This document shows, one piece after another, positions 1 to 10,132 of a DNA stretch of 64,000 nucleotides. The position numbers and the translations under genes are program-made. Location of the stretch: the NCBI GenBank assembly GCA_949987705.1, contig OX465281.1, forward strand, positions 190,451,112 through 190,515,111, written 5' to 3'. Every line of letters begins with the position of its first letter. Position 1 is the first letter of the stretch. The notes beneath the pieces were generated by a model that was not told the DNA's origin, did no database searches, and saw only the letters and a list, made by a program, of their open reading frames with translations. This DNA comes from Thereva unica. Lineage: Eukaryota > Arthropoda > Insecta > Diptera > Therevidae.

Positions 1-1345
1 CATCAGTTTCGGGTAGGGAAGAATTTGAAGCAAACAGAGATGCTAATAAATCGGCCTTGGCTTTTCTGTCTGTTATCACCTTCTTATCGTGAATGAATGA
101 AGGAGTTGTAGATGCAGTGAAATTCTTCTTTATGGAACTTACCAAGGACCAGAAGTTTTTGCTACCAGAGGTTGCATTAAAGAGTTTATTTCTCAACTTA
201 CTGTCAAATGAATTTTTGACGTTCCTGATGGTGACTTTACAGGAATTTCTTAGTTTTATATACTCTTCACGGAGCGATTCACTCGGGGAGCTCTTGTAAG
301 CTCGAAAGGCGGCTTCTTTGTTTCTGATTGCATGCATACACTCCTGATTAAACCATCTGTTGGGTCTAGCCTTCACAGATTTAGTAGAATGAGGAATGTA
401 CAAATGCATTCCTGCCTGTATGATTCTAGTGATACGGATAGTGGCAGAGTTGACGTTTTTGGTTCGGAAACACTGATTCCAGTCAGTAGCTTGGAAAAAA
501 TTAATTAGCCCCAGCCAATTGGCCTTCCCATAATGCCTTACAGTTCTCCTAACTGGTTTGGGAGGGGTGGGAAATTCGAATGGGAAGCTAGCGCTAATTA
601 AGCAGTGGTCCGAATTGCCGAGAGGTGAATCAACTTCGACGGAGTATCGCTCTGGATGGGAAGTGAGAAAAAGATCAAGGAGATAGTTTCCTTGACCGGC
701 AACATCAGGGACTCTCGTGGGAAGATCCACAATTTGATGTAAATTATTGGTGTCTGCAAAGAGCTCGACGTCCTTGCCAGAAACACTGGTGCCATTTGAG
801 TAAGTCAGCCAGTTTGCGTTATGAACATTGAAATCACCCGCAACGATAATTTCACACTCAGGATTGGACGACAAAAATCCCGAGATTTGTCCGGAAATAG
901 TATCAAATGATGAAATGGCGGCTTCGTTACTTATGTTAGGACTTCTGTATAGGAAGCAGAAGAATATGACGTGGCTTTTGAAAATGATTTTAATCCAAAG
1001 ATAATTAAAATCTGAAGTCGTGCTTGAAAATATTTTACAATAAGCCACGTCATCCCTAACATAGATGGCAGTACCCCTATGGGGGGAGAGATTGTGCACT
1101 AAAGTGTACCCCGACACCTGGTAATAACCTAAGTCATTATCGGGTGATATTTGGGTTTCACTCAGTGCGAAGATTGGGGGTTTATAATTAGATAAGTGGC
1201 ACTCAACAAAATAGAAATTCGCATGAAGTCCACGAATGTTACAAAAGTCAATAACAAAGCATGACCTGTAACGGGACTTCGGTTGCGCGGGCTCAATCGC
1301 CACGTTCTCGGGGATATTTCCCGGCATTACATTTGCCGCAACCAT
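1..1345 (-). CDS. non-LTR retrotransposon ORF2, endonuclease part (CR1/Jockey-like), cut by the window edge
   Basis: Reading the minus strand from an ATG at 1345 gives about 448 codons with no stop down to base 1, so the reverse transcriptase half lies off the window. The protein is an apurinic-type endonuclease/exonuclease fold. Visible motifs are FCNIRGL near the start, LSETQ, RGTAIYVRDD, FLYRSPN, the catalytic AGDFNVHNANW near 820-845, and the SDHCLIS box near 590-610. A linker with RWFNQEC follows, typical of the region between endonuclease and RT. The enzyme nicks target DNA for target-primed reverse transcription. The frame is open throughout, so this is a fairly young copy. Clade (CR1 versus Jockey) is inferred from motif style. 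An in-frame TGA lies upstream of the chosen ATG. Confidence 0.9.
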   Translation of the reverse strand, partial: MVAANVMPGNIPENVAIEPAQPKSRYRSCFVIDFCNIRGLHANFYFVECHLSNYKPPIFALSETQISPDNDLGYYQVSGYTLVHNLSPHRGTAIYVRDDVAYCKIFSSTTSDFNYLWIKIIFKSHVIFFCFLYRSPNISNEAAISSFDTISGQISGFLSSNPECEIIVAGDFNVHNANWLTYSNGTSVSGKDVELFADTNNLHQIVDLPTRVPDVAGQGNYLLDLFLTSHPERYSVEVDSPLGNSDHCLISASFPFEFPTPPKPVRRTVRHYGKANWLGLINFFQATDWNQCFRTKNVNSATIRITRIIQAGMHLYIPHSTKSVKARPNRWFNQECMHAIRNKEAAFRAYKSSPSESLREEYIKLRNSCKVTIRNVKNSFDSKLRNKLFNATSGSKNFWSLVSSIKKNFTASTTPSFIHDKKVITDRKAKADLLASLFASNSSLPETD

Positions 1346-1555
1346 CTGAGTCAATAAAACTTGTCCTCGTCAAAGTGTTATGCCTTTTGAGACGGGGCAA
1401 ATTTCATCGACCGACAGATTTTAGCCTCGGCACCTGCAGGACCGAGATGTGAGAGAGGGTAGGAAGCGAGGGTACTTACTTGTGCCGTTCGTCGGTCCGG
1501 TCGGTCGTTGAGTCTAGTGAAGGGTGATGGGCCTTCGCGTTAGACTGCGCTCGTT
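1346..1555 (-). other. probable 5' UTR/promoter end of the LINE
   Basis: This GC-richer stretch lies just upstream of the minus-strand ORF2 start and is unlike the gypsy sequence that follows on its right. Near 1540-1555 the minus strand reads a CAGTC-like start, which resembles internal initiators of Jockey-type LINEs. The likely history is insertion of the LINE into the gypsy element, with its 5' end near 1555. The exact junction is inferred. Confidence 0.4.
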
Positions 1556-4500
1556 CCCAGAGAAAGGAAATAAATCCCAGAGAAAGGAAATAAATAAACA
1601 AATTGGTAAGATGCTAGAGGACGAAATCATTAGTCCCAGCAGTAGTCCGTGGAATTCACCGCTATTGTTGGCGCCCAAAAAGCCAGATGCGGAAGGAAAT
1701 AAAAAATGGAGAGTGGTAGTGGACTTTCGACGATTAAACGAAATCACTGTGGGTGATGCCTATCCTCTCCCAAATATCACTGACATCTTGGACCAGTTAG
1801 GGAAGTCCAAATACTTCACTACACTGGATTTGGCTAACGGGTTTCACCAGATCCCTATGGACGAGGCTGATAAGGAGAAAACGGCCTTTAGCACGCTATT
1901 TGGACATTATCACTATAATAGAATGCCTTTCGGTTTAAAACGAGCACCAGCAACCTTCCAAAGGTTAATGAATACTGTCTTAGCTGGTCTACAAGGGATA
2001 CGTTGTTTTGTATATATGGATGACATAGTCGTCTACGGGTATAATTTGCGCGATCATAACTCCAAACTGATCGAAGTGTTCGAGCGATTAAAGGAAAATA
2101 CACTGAAATTACAGCCCGAGAAATGCCACTTTCTAAGGAAAGAGCTTACCTATCTAGGGCATGTAGTAAGTGCAGACGGGGTACACCCGGATCCTACTAA
2201 AATCCAAGTACTGAAAACTTATCCGCGACCAAAGAAACCGAAGGATATTAAATCTTTTCTAGGATTTGTAGGGTATTACCGGAGGTTTATACCAAATTTC
2301 GCGAAGATTGCCAAACCCCTAACACAACTGTTGAAGAAGGATGTCGTTTACAAGTGGGACGAATTTTGCGACGAGGCCTTCAGGAAACTTAAGCAGAAAT
2401 TGGTCTCTGCTCCAATACTGGCATACCCGGAGTTCGATAAGGAATTCTTAGTTACGACGGACGCCAGCGACGTAGCTTTGGGAGCCGTCCTTTCACAGGG
2501 CGAGATTGGGAAAGATAGGCCGATATGTTACGCAAGCAGGACGCTTAATCCGGCTGAGACGAGATATTCTACGATAGAGAAGGAACTTCTCGCAATAGTA
2601 TACGCCGTGGAACAATTCAGACCCTACGTGTATGGTAGGACTTTCACGATAGTGACCGACCATAAACCATTAGTATGGCTAATGAATTTAAAAGACACCA
2701 CAAGCAGATTAGTCAGGTGGAGGATTCGACTTGAAGAATTTGACTACAAAATAAAATATAAACCGGGGAAATTGAATAGTAACGCCGACGCACTTAGTAG
2801 AATAGTACCAGAAAGTGAAGACCAACCGGTCTCCAAGACAAATCCTGGAGATAGAGACTATGATGTGAAAGATAGTAATATTGAAGTTACGGACGAATTA
2901 GACGACTACGGAAATAAGACGTTAAATAGAGATAAGGAAAACATCCCAAGAACATTAAGCAAGAAGAATATAAATGTCCTAACCAGAAGCCAAGCGAAAC
3001 GAAAGGAAAATGAACAAGAAGGAAATAATATCCAGTTAGCAAGCGAGGAAAATCCGATTCAACAAGCAAAAAACAATAATACCATTAGGGAAACAAATCT
3101 AAACCTTCTTCATGAGAAGAAAATAAAGGACAAAATTTTTATATTACCGATGGCTGAAGACGAAACCGAAAGATTTATCCGAAAGTTAACCACACTACCT
3201 GAGGAAATGGACCAAGGTGCCTTTCACGAATTGAACGTAGACAAATGTCATTGCACTATAGTCAAATTACCAATACCGTGTAGAACAGCGCGAGACAAGG
3301 ACACTGTTATCCAGGCATTAGAAAAAATTAAGGAAGATTGCCTCAACAGGAAAATAGAGGGGGTGAATCTCAGTATACCGCCCCTAAATCAAATTGCTAT
3401 AAGTGAATTCAAGGAGCTATGTCAACTGACATTCGAGGAAACTAACATGGAAGTAGTTTTGTATTTAGGAAAAATAAGGAGTCTAACAAACCCTGAGGAA
3501 ATTCAAGAAGTCTTGCACGATTACCATCGTACACCGACAGGAGGTCACCAAGGTATCGCAAGAACCTTAAGTCGAATTCGCAGATCATACATATGGGACA
3601 ACATGGTGAAGGACGTAACCGATTATATAAAGAATTGTCAATCATGCCAAATTAATAAACTATCTAAAGTACCCAGGATACCTATGAAAATAACAACAAC
3701 TAGTTCTAAACCCTTCGAAAAAATATACTTGGATATAGTCGGTCCCTTACCAACCAGTTACAACAACAACAAATACCTTCTCACTTTTCAGGATGATTTG
3801 ACGAAATACTCTACAGCAATCCCTCTGGAAAACGCTGAAGCCGTTACAGTGGCAAGAGCTTTCATGGAAAACATCATTTGTTCACATGGAATACCTCAAT
3901 CGCTGCTCACTGATCAGGGCTCGAATTTTCTAAGCTCAATGTTTAAGGAAGTGACTAAATTGCTACAGATAAAGCAACTGCAGACTACACCATATCATCC
4001 GCAGACGAATGGAGCCTTGGAGCGAAGCCATAGGACACTAGCGGAATACCTGCGTCACTACGTCAATAGAGACCCATTGACCTGGGACACATGGACTCCA
4101 TATGCCATGTTCGTTTACAACACTACACCTCATTCAAGTACTAATTATACGCCGCACGAACTGCTGTACGGGTATCCAGCAGAAATTCCTTCTAGTCTAA
4201 AATCATCACCTACGGTAAACTACAACTACGATAATTACGCGAACGAGTTGAAAGCACGACTACAATACGGGTACAAAATCGCTAAAGAATTAATAATTCA
4301 AAGAAAAGAGAAATCAAAGCGGTATTACGATAAAAATACGAAAACTAAAACTTTTAACTTGGGTGACAAGGTACTACTCAGACATCATGCAAGGAAGAAC
4401 AAACTCTCACCCCTCTGGGAAGGCCCATACGAAATAGTCAACCTAGATTCTACAGAAAATAGCACTATTAAGATAGGGAATAAAACTAAGACAATATTCT

Positions 4501-5771
4501 ATAGTAGGATATTCTTCCTAATGACGTTGGCATGGCTTCTACCAACTGCATGTGGCGGTAAAGCAGCTAATGTTACTAACTTCGTAACCAACCCGGGAAT
4601 ATATTTTGAAGAAATCGGAAAAGTAGGCCTCTGCAGCAATGAATGGCAAGTTGTCATTTATTATGATTTATCTAATTTTAAGTATGAAATACAGCAACTA
4701 AAGGAATGCGAGGAACGTATGAAAAATATCTGTCAAACTCTTATAGAATACAGAGAAACACAAAGTTTTTGCCACTCTGTCACCCAACATTTCTCGAACG
4801 TAATGACCGAAATAACTGACAAAGCCGGATTGTTGTATACCAAACCGACACGATACAGACGAGGACTCTTCAACGCTATAGGGTCTTTGAGTAAAACTCT
4901 TTTCGGTACTATGGACGACGACGACGCACAGAAATACGACGAGATGATTGAAAATATAAAAGATAATCAACACCACACCCTTGAGCTTATAAAAAACCAA
5001 ACGCTAATAGTAGAAACGACGGTCAACTTTTTCAATAAAACCCGTTACGCTATAGAAACACAATTCGACCTCATAGACAGCAAATTAGAAAAAATAGATC
5101 GCGCCGTAAATTCCATGCACTCAGAACTAACTCGCGCAAATGTAACATTGGAACTAGAATCGCTGATCTCCCTAACCGCACTCATATCTACTCGATGTGA
5201 AGCAACCCTAAATATTCTCTTAGATTTGGTAACCGATGTTCGTCATGGTAAACCACACCCATCTATAATCACGCCCAAGCAGATTAACTATCTGCTAACC
5301 GACATTCAAAAGCACATACCCAATACTATAACCTTGCCAATAAACAGATATAAAAACAGTGTACTTCAGATCTACAAACTGAGTCACATTAGTACTGCAA
5401 TAATAAAAGATAAAATAATTTTTGGATTAAAAATTCCATTACCATTTAGGGAGAGCTACCAGCTTTATAAGGTGGTATCGCTACCAACCTTATTACATGA
5501 CAACTATGTCTTTATTCAGCCTACACTAGAGTATCTAGTAGTGGATTTAAACAGGGAGCACTATTACACATTAAACAAGTTAGATCTAAATAACTGTTTC
5601 ACTGAAAACCTTGAGTACTACTTGTGTAGAGTGATACACCCAATTTTTAACGTACATTCTGAGAATAACCTATGCGAGATGGACCTCTTAAAACATGATA
5701 GGGTAATCCCGAAATCATGTCATATCAAAAAAACAAGAAGCTATGGGTCTACACAGTGTGAACGCACATGA
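1524..5771 (+). CDS. gypsy/errantivirus-like Pol fused in frame to an Env-like glycoprotein (5'-truncated)
   Basis: One 1415-codon frame; the first ~18 codons derive from the neighbouring LINE or junction. Gag and protease are missing. Reverse transcriptase spans about residues 20-260, with WRVVVDFRRLN, TTLDLANGFHQ and the catalytic YMDD near residue 164. RNase H starts near 310 (TTDASDVALG). Integrase has an HHCC finger near 665-710 and the D-D-E core near residues 736 (LDIVGP), 795 (LTDQGSNF) and 833. From about residue 995 the same frame runs into an envelope domain: a hydrophobic signal-like start (FFLMTLAWLL), a furin-type RYRR site at about 1110-1113 followed by a glycine-rich hydrophobic fusion-peptide-like stretch, and a coiled-coil-rich ectodomain, as in errantiviral/baculovirus-F-like Env. 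Errantiviruses normally express Env from a separate spliced ORF, so the fusion may be decay or a real expression strategy. The frame ends before the membrane anchor. Confidence 0.9.
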   Translation: MMGLRVRLRSFPEKGNKSQRKEINKQIGKMLEDEIISPSSSPWNSPLLLAPKKPDAEGNKKWRVVVDFRRLNEITVGDAYPLPNITDILDQLGKSKYFTTLDLANGFHQIPMDEADKEKTAFSTLFGHYHYNRMPFGLKRAPATFQRLMNTVLAGLQGIRCFVYMDDIVVYGYNLRDHNSKLIEVFERLKENTLKLQPEKCHFLRKELTYLGHVVSADGVHPDPTKIQVLKTYPRPKKPKDIKSFLGFVGYYRRFIPNFAKIAKPLTQLLKKDVVYKWDEFCDEAFRKLKQKLVSAPILAYPEFDKEFLVTTDASDVALGAVLSQGEIGKDRPICYASRTLNPAETRYSTIEKELLAIVYAVEQFRPYVYGRTFTIVTDHKPLVWLMNLKDTTSRLVRWRIRLEEFDYKIKYKPGKLNSNADALSRIVPESEDQPVSKTNPGDRDYDVKDSNIEVTDELDDYGNKTLNRDKENIPRTLSKKNINVLTRSQAKRKENEQEGNNIQLASEENPIQQAKNNNTIRETNLNLLHEKKIKDKIFILPMAEDETERFIRKLTTLPEEMDQGAFHELNVDKCHCTIVKLPIPCRTARDKDTVIQALEKIKEDCLNRKIEGVNLSIPPLNQIAISEFKELCQLTFEETNMEVVLYLGKIRSLTNPEEIQEVLHDYHRTPTGGHQGIARTLSRIRRSYIWDNMVKDVTDYIKNCQSCQINKLSKVPRIPMKITTTSSKPFEKIYLDIVGPLPTSYNNNKYLLTFQDDLTKYSTAIPLENAEAVTVARAFMENIICSHGIPQSLLTDQGSNFLSSMFKEVTKLLQIKQLQTTPYHPQTNGALERSHRTLAEYLRHYVNRDPLTWDTWTPYAMFVYNTTPHSSTNYTPHELLYGYPAEIPSSLKSSPTVNYNYDNYANELKARLQYGYKIAKELIIQRKEKSKRYYDKNTKTKTFNLGDKVLLRHHARKNKLSPLWEGPYEIVNLDSTENSTIKIGNKTKTIFYSRIFFLMTLAWLLPTACGGKAANVTNFVTNPGIYFEEIGKVGLCSNEWQVVIYYDLSNFKYEIQQLKECEERMKNICQTLIEYRETQSFCHSVTQHFSNVMTEITDKAGLLYTKPTRYRRGLFNAIGSLSKTLFGTMDDDDAQKYDEMIENIKDNQHHTLELIKNQTLIVETTVNFFNKTRYAIETQFDLIDSKLEKIDRAVNSMHSELTRANVTLELESLISLTALISTRCEATLNILLDLVTDVRHGKPHPSIITPKQINYLLTDIQKHIPNTITLPINRYKNSVLQIYKLSHISTAIIKDKIIFGLKIPLPFRESYQLYKVVSLPTLLHDNYVFIQPTLEYLVVDLNREHYYTLNKLDLNNCFTENLEYYLCRVIHPIFNVHSENNLCEMDLLKHDRVIPKSCHIKKTRSYGSTQCERT
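1556..1595 (+). repeat. perfect 20-bp tandem duplication at the LINE/gypsy junction
   Basis: Two identical copies of CCCAGAGAAAGGAAATAAAT lie head to tail at 1556-1575 and 1576-1595, at the point where gypsy pol similarity begins. It may be a scar of insertion or repair. Confidence 0.85.
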
Positions 5772-5964
5772 TATTCACCACTATTCTATGAGCTACGGGC
5801 TATTAGCACTGCTGATAATCATATTCATTATATTCGCACAAAGGAAATGGCGGTGTATAAGAAAAAAGAACGACAGTAATAAGGACTTAGAACTGCAAGA
5901 CAGGTCACTAGAAAGCTCTTCACAAAGCTACACTCTCGGGGCTCACAAAAATACACAACCATAA
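5743..5964 (+). pseudogene. Env C-terminal membrane anchor and tail, in a shifted frame
   Basis: This 73-codon frame overlaps the end of the Pol-Env frame in another register. It holds a strongly hydrophobic segment (LLALLIIIFIIFA) followed by basic residues and a polar tail, as expected for the transmembrane anchor and cytoplasmic tail of an envelope protein. A frameshift in the 5740-5770 overlap most simply explains why the upstream Env frame stops without an anchor, so Env is probably broken. A separate small ORF is less likely. Confidence 0.65.
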
Positions 5965-6826
5965 AAAAAAAAAATATATAATCCCTTTTAATTTCATATT
6001 TTTTATTATCACCTATTAATTGATTCCTCATTTTTACCACACACACACATGCATGTATACGCATACGAAAATATGAAAAATTTTATCAAATTTTTTTTAA
6101 GAAATAACGGGTTGAAAAAAAAAGAAAGGAAGAAAACAAATTACTCGCACTTACTTGAAAGCCAAAAGAAAAATTGTCAATTAAAAATAAATGTAATAAA
6201 CTAATCGAATATAAGTGAATTTTCTTTCGAAACTTAGAAATGCATAAATATAAATAATAAGAAGATTTTTTTTTTCGTAAATAAATAAGCCTATATTAAC
6301 GTAAATAAATAAACATATATTATACTAGGTAAAATTAAATAAAAAGATAAACAATAAGAAATTATATATATAAGAAATAAAGATAATTAATAACTAATAA
6401 TAATTACAGTAGCTAAGATCTCTTTTTCCTAACAAACCAAAAATCAAATATGTATATAAATAAATAAGTACACTAAGGTAGTAGACAAACAATAAGCTTC
6501 TATATCCAAACGCACTAAGGTAATCATTACATATATAAATTGTTCGTTAAATATGTGTAGTTATAGATACCATATCAAAATCTTATTATGATTAGGAAAA
6601 TAATAATAATAATAAACAAATTTTTTAGTTATAGAATATATAACAAGAGATCAGTAAACCAAAGACCGTTCCACCCTTCGTCCAGCATATAAATTTTTTT
6701 TTAATATAAATTTCCTCAGCTATGCTATAGAAAACATTAGCAACCAATATATTTATAAAGCACCACGAACATTAATTATAACCGAAAGTTTACGATCTAT
6801 TTTCAAAAGATAGTAAACTTTCTTTT
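5965..6826 (+). other. AT-rich 3' untranslated region of the gypsy-like element
   Basis: About 860 bases of very AT-rich, stop-filled sequence between the env tail and the LTR. Homopurine runs and AATAAA-like strings occur, but no coding sequence is visible. Confidence 0.6.
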
Positions 6827-6839
6827 CTAAGGGGATAGG
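6827..6839 (+). other. polypurine tract just before the 3' LTR
   Basis: The purine-rich AAGGGGATAGG lies immediately before a TGTTATGAGCG start, as expected for the plus-strand primer site that abuts a 3' LTR. Confidence 0.55.
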
Positions 6840-7870
6840 TGTTATGAGCGAGCATCCACCTATACACCCACAAGCGTCCACTCGCTCATCACCCAGTTAT
6901 CCGATAAGGCCTTCACGGCCACGTGCATAACATCATCCGCCAAATGGTAATAATTTATAAACCAAAGGCAAAATTCTCGAAGGGCACATGTGGAATATAT
7001 CCACATGAACATGACAAACGACCATGAATTCGGAGGAAACTGTCCAACTAGAACATGAGCCGACGTTTCCTCCAAAAACTCCAAATGCCCACAAGTGGCC
7101 AATTGAAAGGAAATTGTCTATCGAATTCGATACGACTTTTCCTTTCTTTACCTAAAAATTCTACAAGCAACTTGTGCATCATATTGAACTCATAAATTCC
7201 TCAACGGAATGAACCGTACTCAAGGCGAGGAAATTCGATGCGTCCAAGCGACACAAACAACCGACCTTCACGGCACGAGACTCGCCATATGGCCAACATT
7301 AATTGCATAATACAATTATGCTTTACTAAGCAAATTAGGTTGAGAATTTTCGGACTCTCTCGTTAAAGTCCGGCGGGTGAGAGATTTTTTCCCCTCTGCG
7401 GGAAATACATAGGAACCGATCGACTGCAAGCACCCCAGCGATCGTGACACCGTGCTTGGGAGAACCCAAGCCCCTATACATAACATGATAAGGGGAATAC
7501 ATCCAAGAAATGCATGAAAATGCATTGCGGAAAAATAAATAAGAACTGACCAATGATAATGCTGAAAATGCATCGTGGTTGGGGTACGCCCCTAGCAAAT
7601 TTTTTGGTGGAAAAAGTCGAAAATAAAAGGCGACTTTTTCCATAAAAGAGGATAGTTGATTTTTAAACTGATTACTGACAAGACCACAAAAGGAAGATTA
7701 GGTTGGAGCGGTCGGCGGGAGTTTATTTTAACTAGTCCAGTTTATCTTTAACTAGTTCAGTTTTATTTTAACAAGTTCAGTTTTGTTTTAACAAGTTAAG
7801 TTTTATTTTAACGTTGTACTAAAATTAGTGAGTTGATCAAAAAAAGATAAAGTGTTTTAACTTATACGCG
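6840..7870 (+). repeat. 3' LTR of the gypsy-like element (right end uncertain)
   Basis: The LTR starts with TG directly after the polypurine tract and is more GC-rich than the UTR. It contains a TATA-like region near 7475-7500 and a strong hairpin at about 7611-7640 (GGAAAAAGTCG pairing with CGACTTTTTCC). The matching 5' LTR is not in the window, so the right boundary, placed around 7870-7915, cannot be fixed. Confidence 0.5.
7733..7815 (+). repeat. short tandem repeat, ~24-bp unit
   Basis: Four diverged copies of a unit resembling TTTTAACAAGTTCAGTTTTA occur in a row near the 3' end of the putative LTR. Confidence 0.75.
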
Positions 7871-7910
7871 TGTTTTACTTGAACACAACAAAACCAAAGT
7901 GTGTAAACTT

Positions 7911-8255
7911 TTACACGCACTTTATTAATAAAAGGGGCAGGTGAACTTCTCCATACTGGAAAGTACCCCCTAGTCCTTTGTTGTGACACAAAAGGGAGTC
8001 CACAACACGTTTCAAACTTAAGGCCGCGTTAGACTCCATAAAGGTATCTATTTTCGAAGTAGTAGATGTACTACGAAACTTCAATGTGTGTTTATCAGTT
8101 TTTAAATGCTTTTCTAAATCAGCTTTACCTTTATGAGCAATGGAAATTACTTGGTCACAAATAATACATTTTGCTTCCCATGGCTCATTCCCAGATTTGA
8201 ACATTTTATATTGTTTTTGTAACGTATCAGAAAATAGGCATTTTCTCTTCGACAT
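7911..8255 (-). CDS. BED-type zinc finger N-terminus of a hAT-like transposase or related gene (partial)
   Basis: The 114-codon frame begins MSKRKCLFSDTLQ. It has a C2H2 BED-like finger: CIIC, then about 17 residues, then HLKTDKH. These fingers bind transposon ends and are typical of the N-termini of hAT-type transposases. No catalytic domain follows; the frame degrades at about 7911 beside the gypsy LTR. A hAT-like terminal sequence lies upstream at about 8947-8968. Probably the surviving 5' part of a hAT element cut by the gypsy insertion, or one exon of a domesticated gene. Confidence 0.6.
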   Translation of the reverse strand: MSKRKCLFSDTLQKQYKMFKSGNEPWEAKCIICDQVISIAHKGKADLEKHLKTDKHTLKFRSTSTTSKIDTFMESNAALSLKRVVDSLLCHNKGLGGTFQYGEVHLPLLLIKCV

Positions 8256-8677
8256 AGTTAAAACTGCAAGAAAATCGTATAATAAATCAGTATAATGTAT
8301 TTACAGTAAGACGAGAGAACAAACTTTAACCATGTACTTTTACTTTTGTAGTTTAGCAATAATCAGGACAGAGAAAATTACAAATAAAATCTTACCAAAA
8401 ATAAGGTGTACCGGCTGCTGCTAAATTTACTAATAAAACGAATAAAAGCGCCTGCGCGACACGGTTTCTTAACTCCTAACGATGGCACAACTAATAAAAG
8501 AACTTGTATAGATAGACAAAACCTCTAAAAATTTCACTAAAAAATCTCTTAAAAAGAACTTTTCACTATGGCACTTAAAAAGAACTTTTCACTTTGGTGG
8601 ATGTGGAGGACAATGAATTTGATTTGATTTTGTGTAACTTATGTGTGAATTAGGGTACGAACAGTAGGCTATGTAGC

Positions 8678-8782
8678 GGGTAAATTCAAAACAGACTTCA
8701 GATTAACAGCTACAGACTTCAATTTAAAGTCTGTAGCTAAATTCTGCATTGATGCGGCAGAGATGAATTTTTGAATTTACCC
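8678..8782. mobile_element. 105-bp foldback MITE with an internal perfect hairpin
   Basis: The ends are 14-bp inverted repeats, GGGTAAATTCAAAA and its complement. Inside, 8708-8719 and 8727-8738 form a perfect 12-bp stem with a 7-base loop. No clear target duplication was found. Confidence 0.6.
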
Positions 8783-8867
8783 CAATGCAAAACAAAGCTT
8801 AAAGCTGCCTAAATCTTCGGCTCAAAAAAAAAATTACAGTTACATAACCAGAGGCCAAAGGCTAAAA

Positions 8868-8968
8868 TCCGGACAAAAGCCGGACAAGCCGGACATGCAT
8901 ATATTTGTCCGCCACCACCGTAAAAAGCCGAACATGTCCGGTTAAATCCGGACACCTGGTAACCCTAG
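8868..8968. repeat. hAT-like terminal region with CCGGACA repeats
   Basis: Read on the minus strand, the sequence starts CTAGGGTTACCAGGTGTCCG, a CAGGG-type end common in hAT elements. Several direct and inverted copies of TCCGGACA and GCCGGACA follow. It lies upstream of the BED-finger frame at 7911-8255 and is probably the 5' end of that element. Confidence 0.45.
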
Positions 8969-9107
8969 ATGGGAAGGAGCTGCATCTTATAGGAAAGAAG
9001 TCGAAGATCATGCTCAATACTACTAGGATGAGTAAGTTGCTTGTGAAAAATCACTTTCACAATGTCACCTACCAGCAAATAATCAAGATGAGATACTACG
9101 GTAGCAT

Positions 9108-9320
9108 TTAAAAAGCATTTAAAGAAGTACTATGATTAAGAGCATTAATATTTAAGTCACCACAAGTAGTGATGATATTGTGATATTTAAAAATAATAGG
9201 TGACACAGCCATTTTTAATTGAGTGACGCCATCTAAACAGAAGGTACCACCAGGCGGCCGGTAAATGACAACGATAAAGCATTTTTCAAACCTCAATAGC
9301 CCAAGATTGTGTATTTTCAA
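9108..9320 (-). pseudogene. LINE endonuclease fragment
   Basis: A 70-codon frame carries FIVVIYRPPGG and, about 30 residues on, IITTCGDLNIN. This is the spacing of the YRPPG and GDFN motifs of non-LTR retrotransposon endonucleases. No other part of the element is present here. Confidence 0.6.
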
Positions 9321-9710
9321 TACTTGTTGATGAATTAATAATGAAGCAACTCAAGGAGTTGTGAACTTATACTCCACCTCCAGCTAGTTCTTGTATCCCC
9401 TTCAATCGTTGTTTCGTTTGTCCACGAATATACCAACAATAATAAATGGTGGAGATTTTAGTGGGCTCCGGGTCAAAAAATAAAAGATTTTTATTTTGTT
9501 AGCGACGTTTCGGGCATGAATACACCCTTCATCAGGCCTTTAATTAAAAAGAAAAAGAAAAAAGAAAAAACGTCAATATACAAAATAAATATAAAAGTAT
9601 CTACACACTTACAATACAAGTAAAACATAAAATAAAGTAAAACATAAAAACAGCACTAACACATTTATAACGCGGCGGAACTAGCAGATGCACGAACACG
9701 AAGCTTGTTG
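9321..9710. other. no gene; Penelope-like flank
   Basis: The stretch holds GACGTTTCGGGCATG near 9508 and CCCTTCATCAGG near 9525, a pairing seen in terminal repeats of Penelope-like and related elements. The remainder is AT-rich and without coding signal. Confidence 0.35.
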
Positions 9711-10028
9711 TCAATAATCTGTCCTTGCCCCAATCAGCTGTTTATATGCATAGCTGAGGTTGTCACAATCAGAACGCCGGTTAACTGCATCTCTCATTTT
9801 GTTTATGTGGAGCATCTCTAGCAGCATTCTCTTACTATAGTGTCTCTCAACTTCCAAAATTGTGACGTTGTTGAGGTCAGGTTGGTGGTTGTTCTCTATG
9901 CAATGGAGAGCTAGAGCAGTTTTCTGGGAGCCCCCATTGTTGATGTCAGATCGATGACCTGACAGGCGTTTACGCAATTTTTGTTTGGAGGTTCCCACGT
10001 ATACAGCTGGGCAGGCAATAATAAACAC
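9711..10028 (-). pseudogene. GIY-YIG endonuclease domain of a Penelope-like retroelement
   Basis: The 105-codon frame contains CPAVYVGTSKQKLRKRLSGH, followed by ALALHCIENNHQPD and LEVERHYSKRMLLEMLHI. This matches the C-terminal GIY-YIG endonuclease of Penelope-like elements: a C-x-YVG variant of the YIG core, the R-x-x-x-H helix and a conserved E. The reverse transcriptase would lie at higher coordinates, but an OR exon starts at 10133, so the element is truncated at about 10030. Confidence 0.8.
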
Positions 10029-10132
10029 TTATTTGTTTTCTTTAATCTCAATGACAGATTGCCTCGAAGTCTATCTAGAAATATTATTATGGAATTGCAA
10101 TAATTTATTGCTTATCACTATTATAATTCCAG

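Noticed and set aside
598..795. Minus-strand 65-codon frame near the left edge
   Set aside because: A different frame from the long LINE endonuclease reading; the latter has the catalytic motifs.
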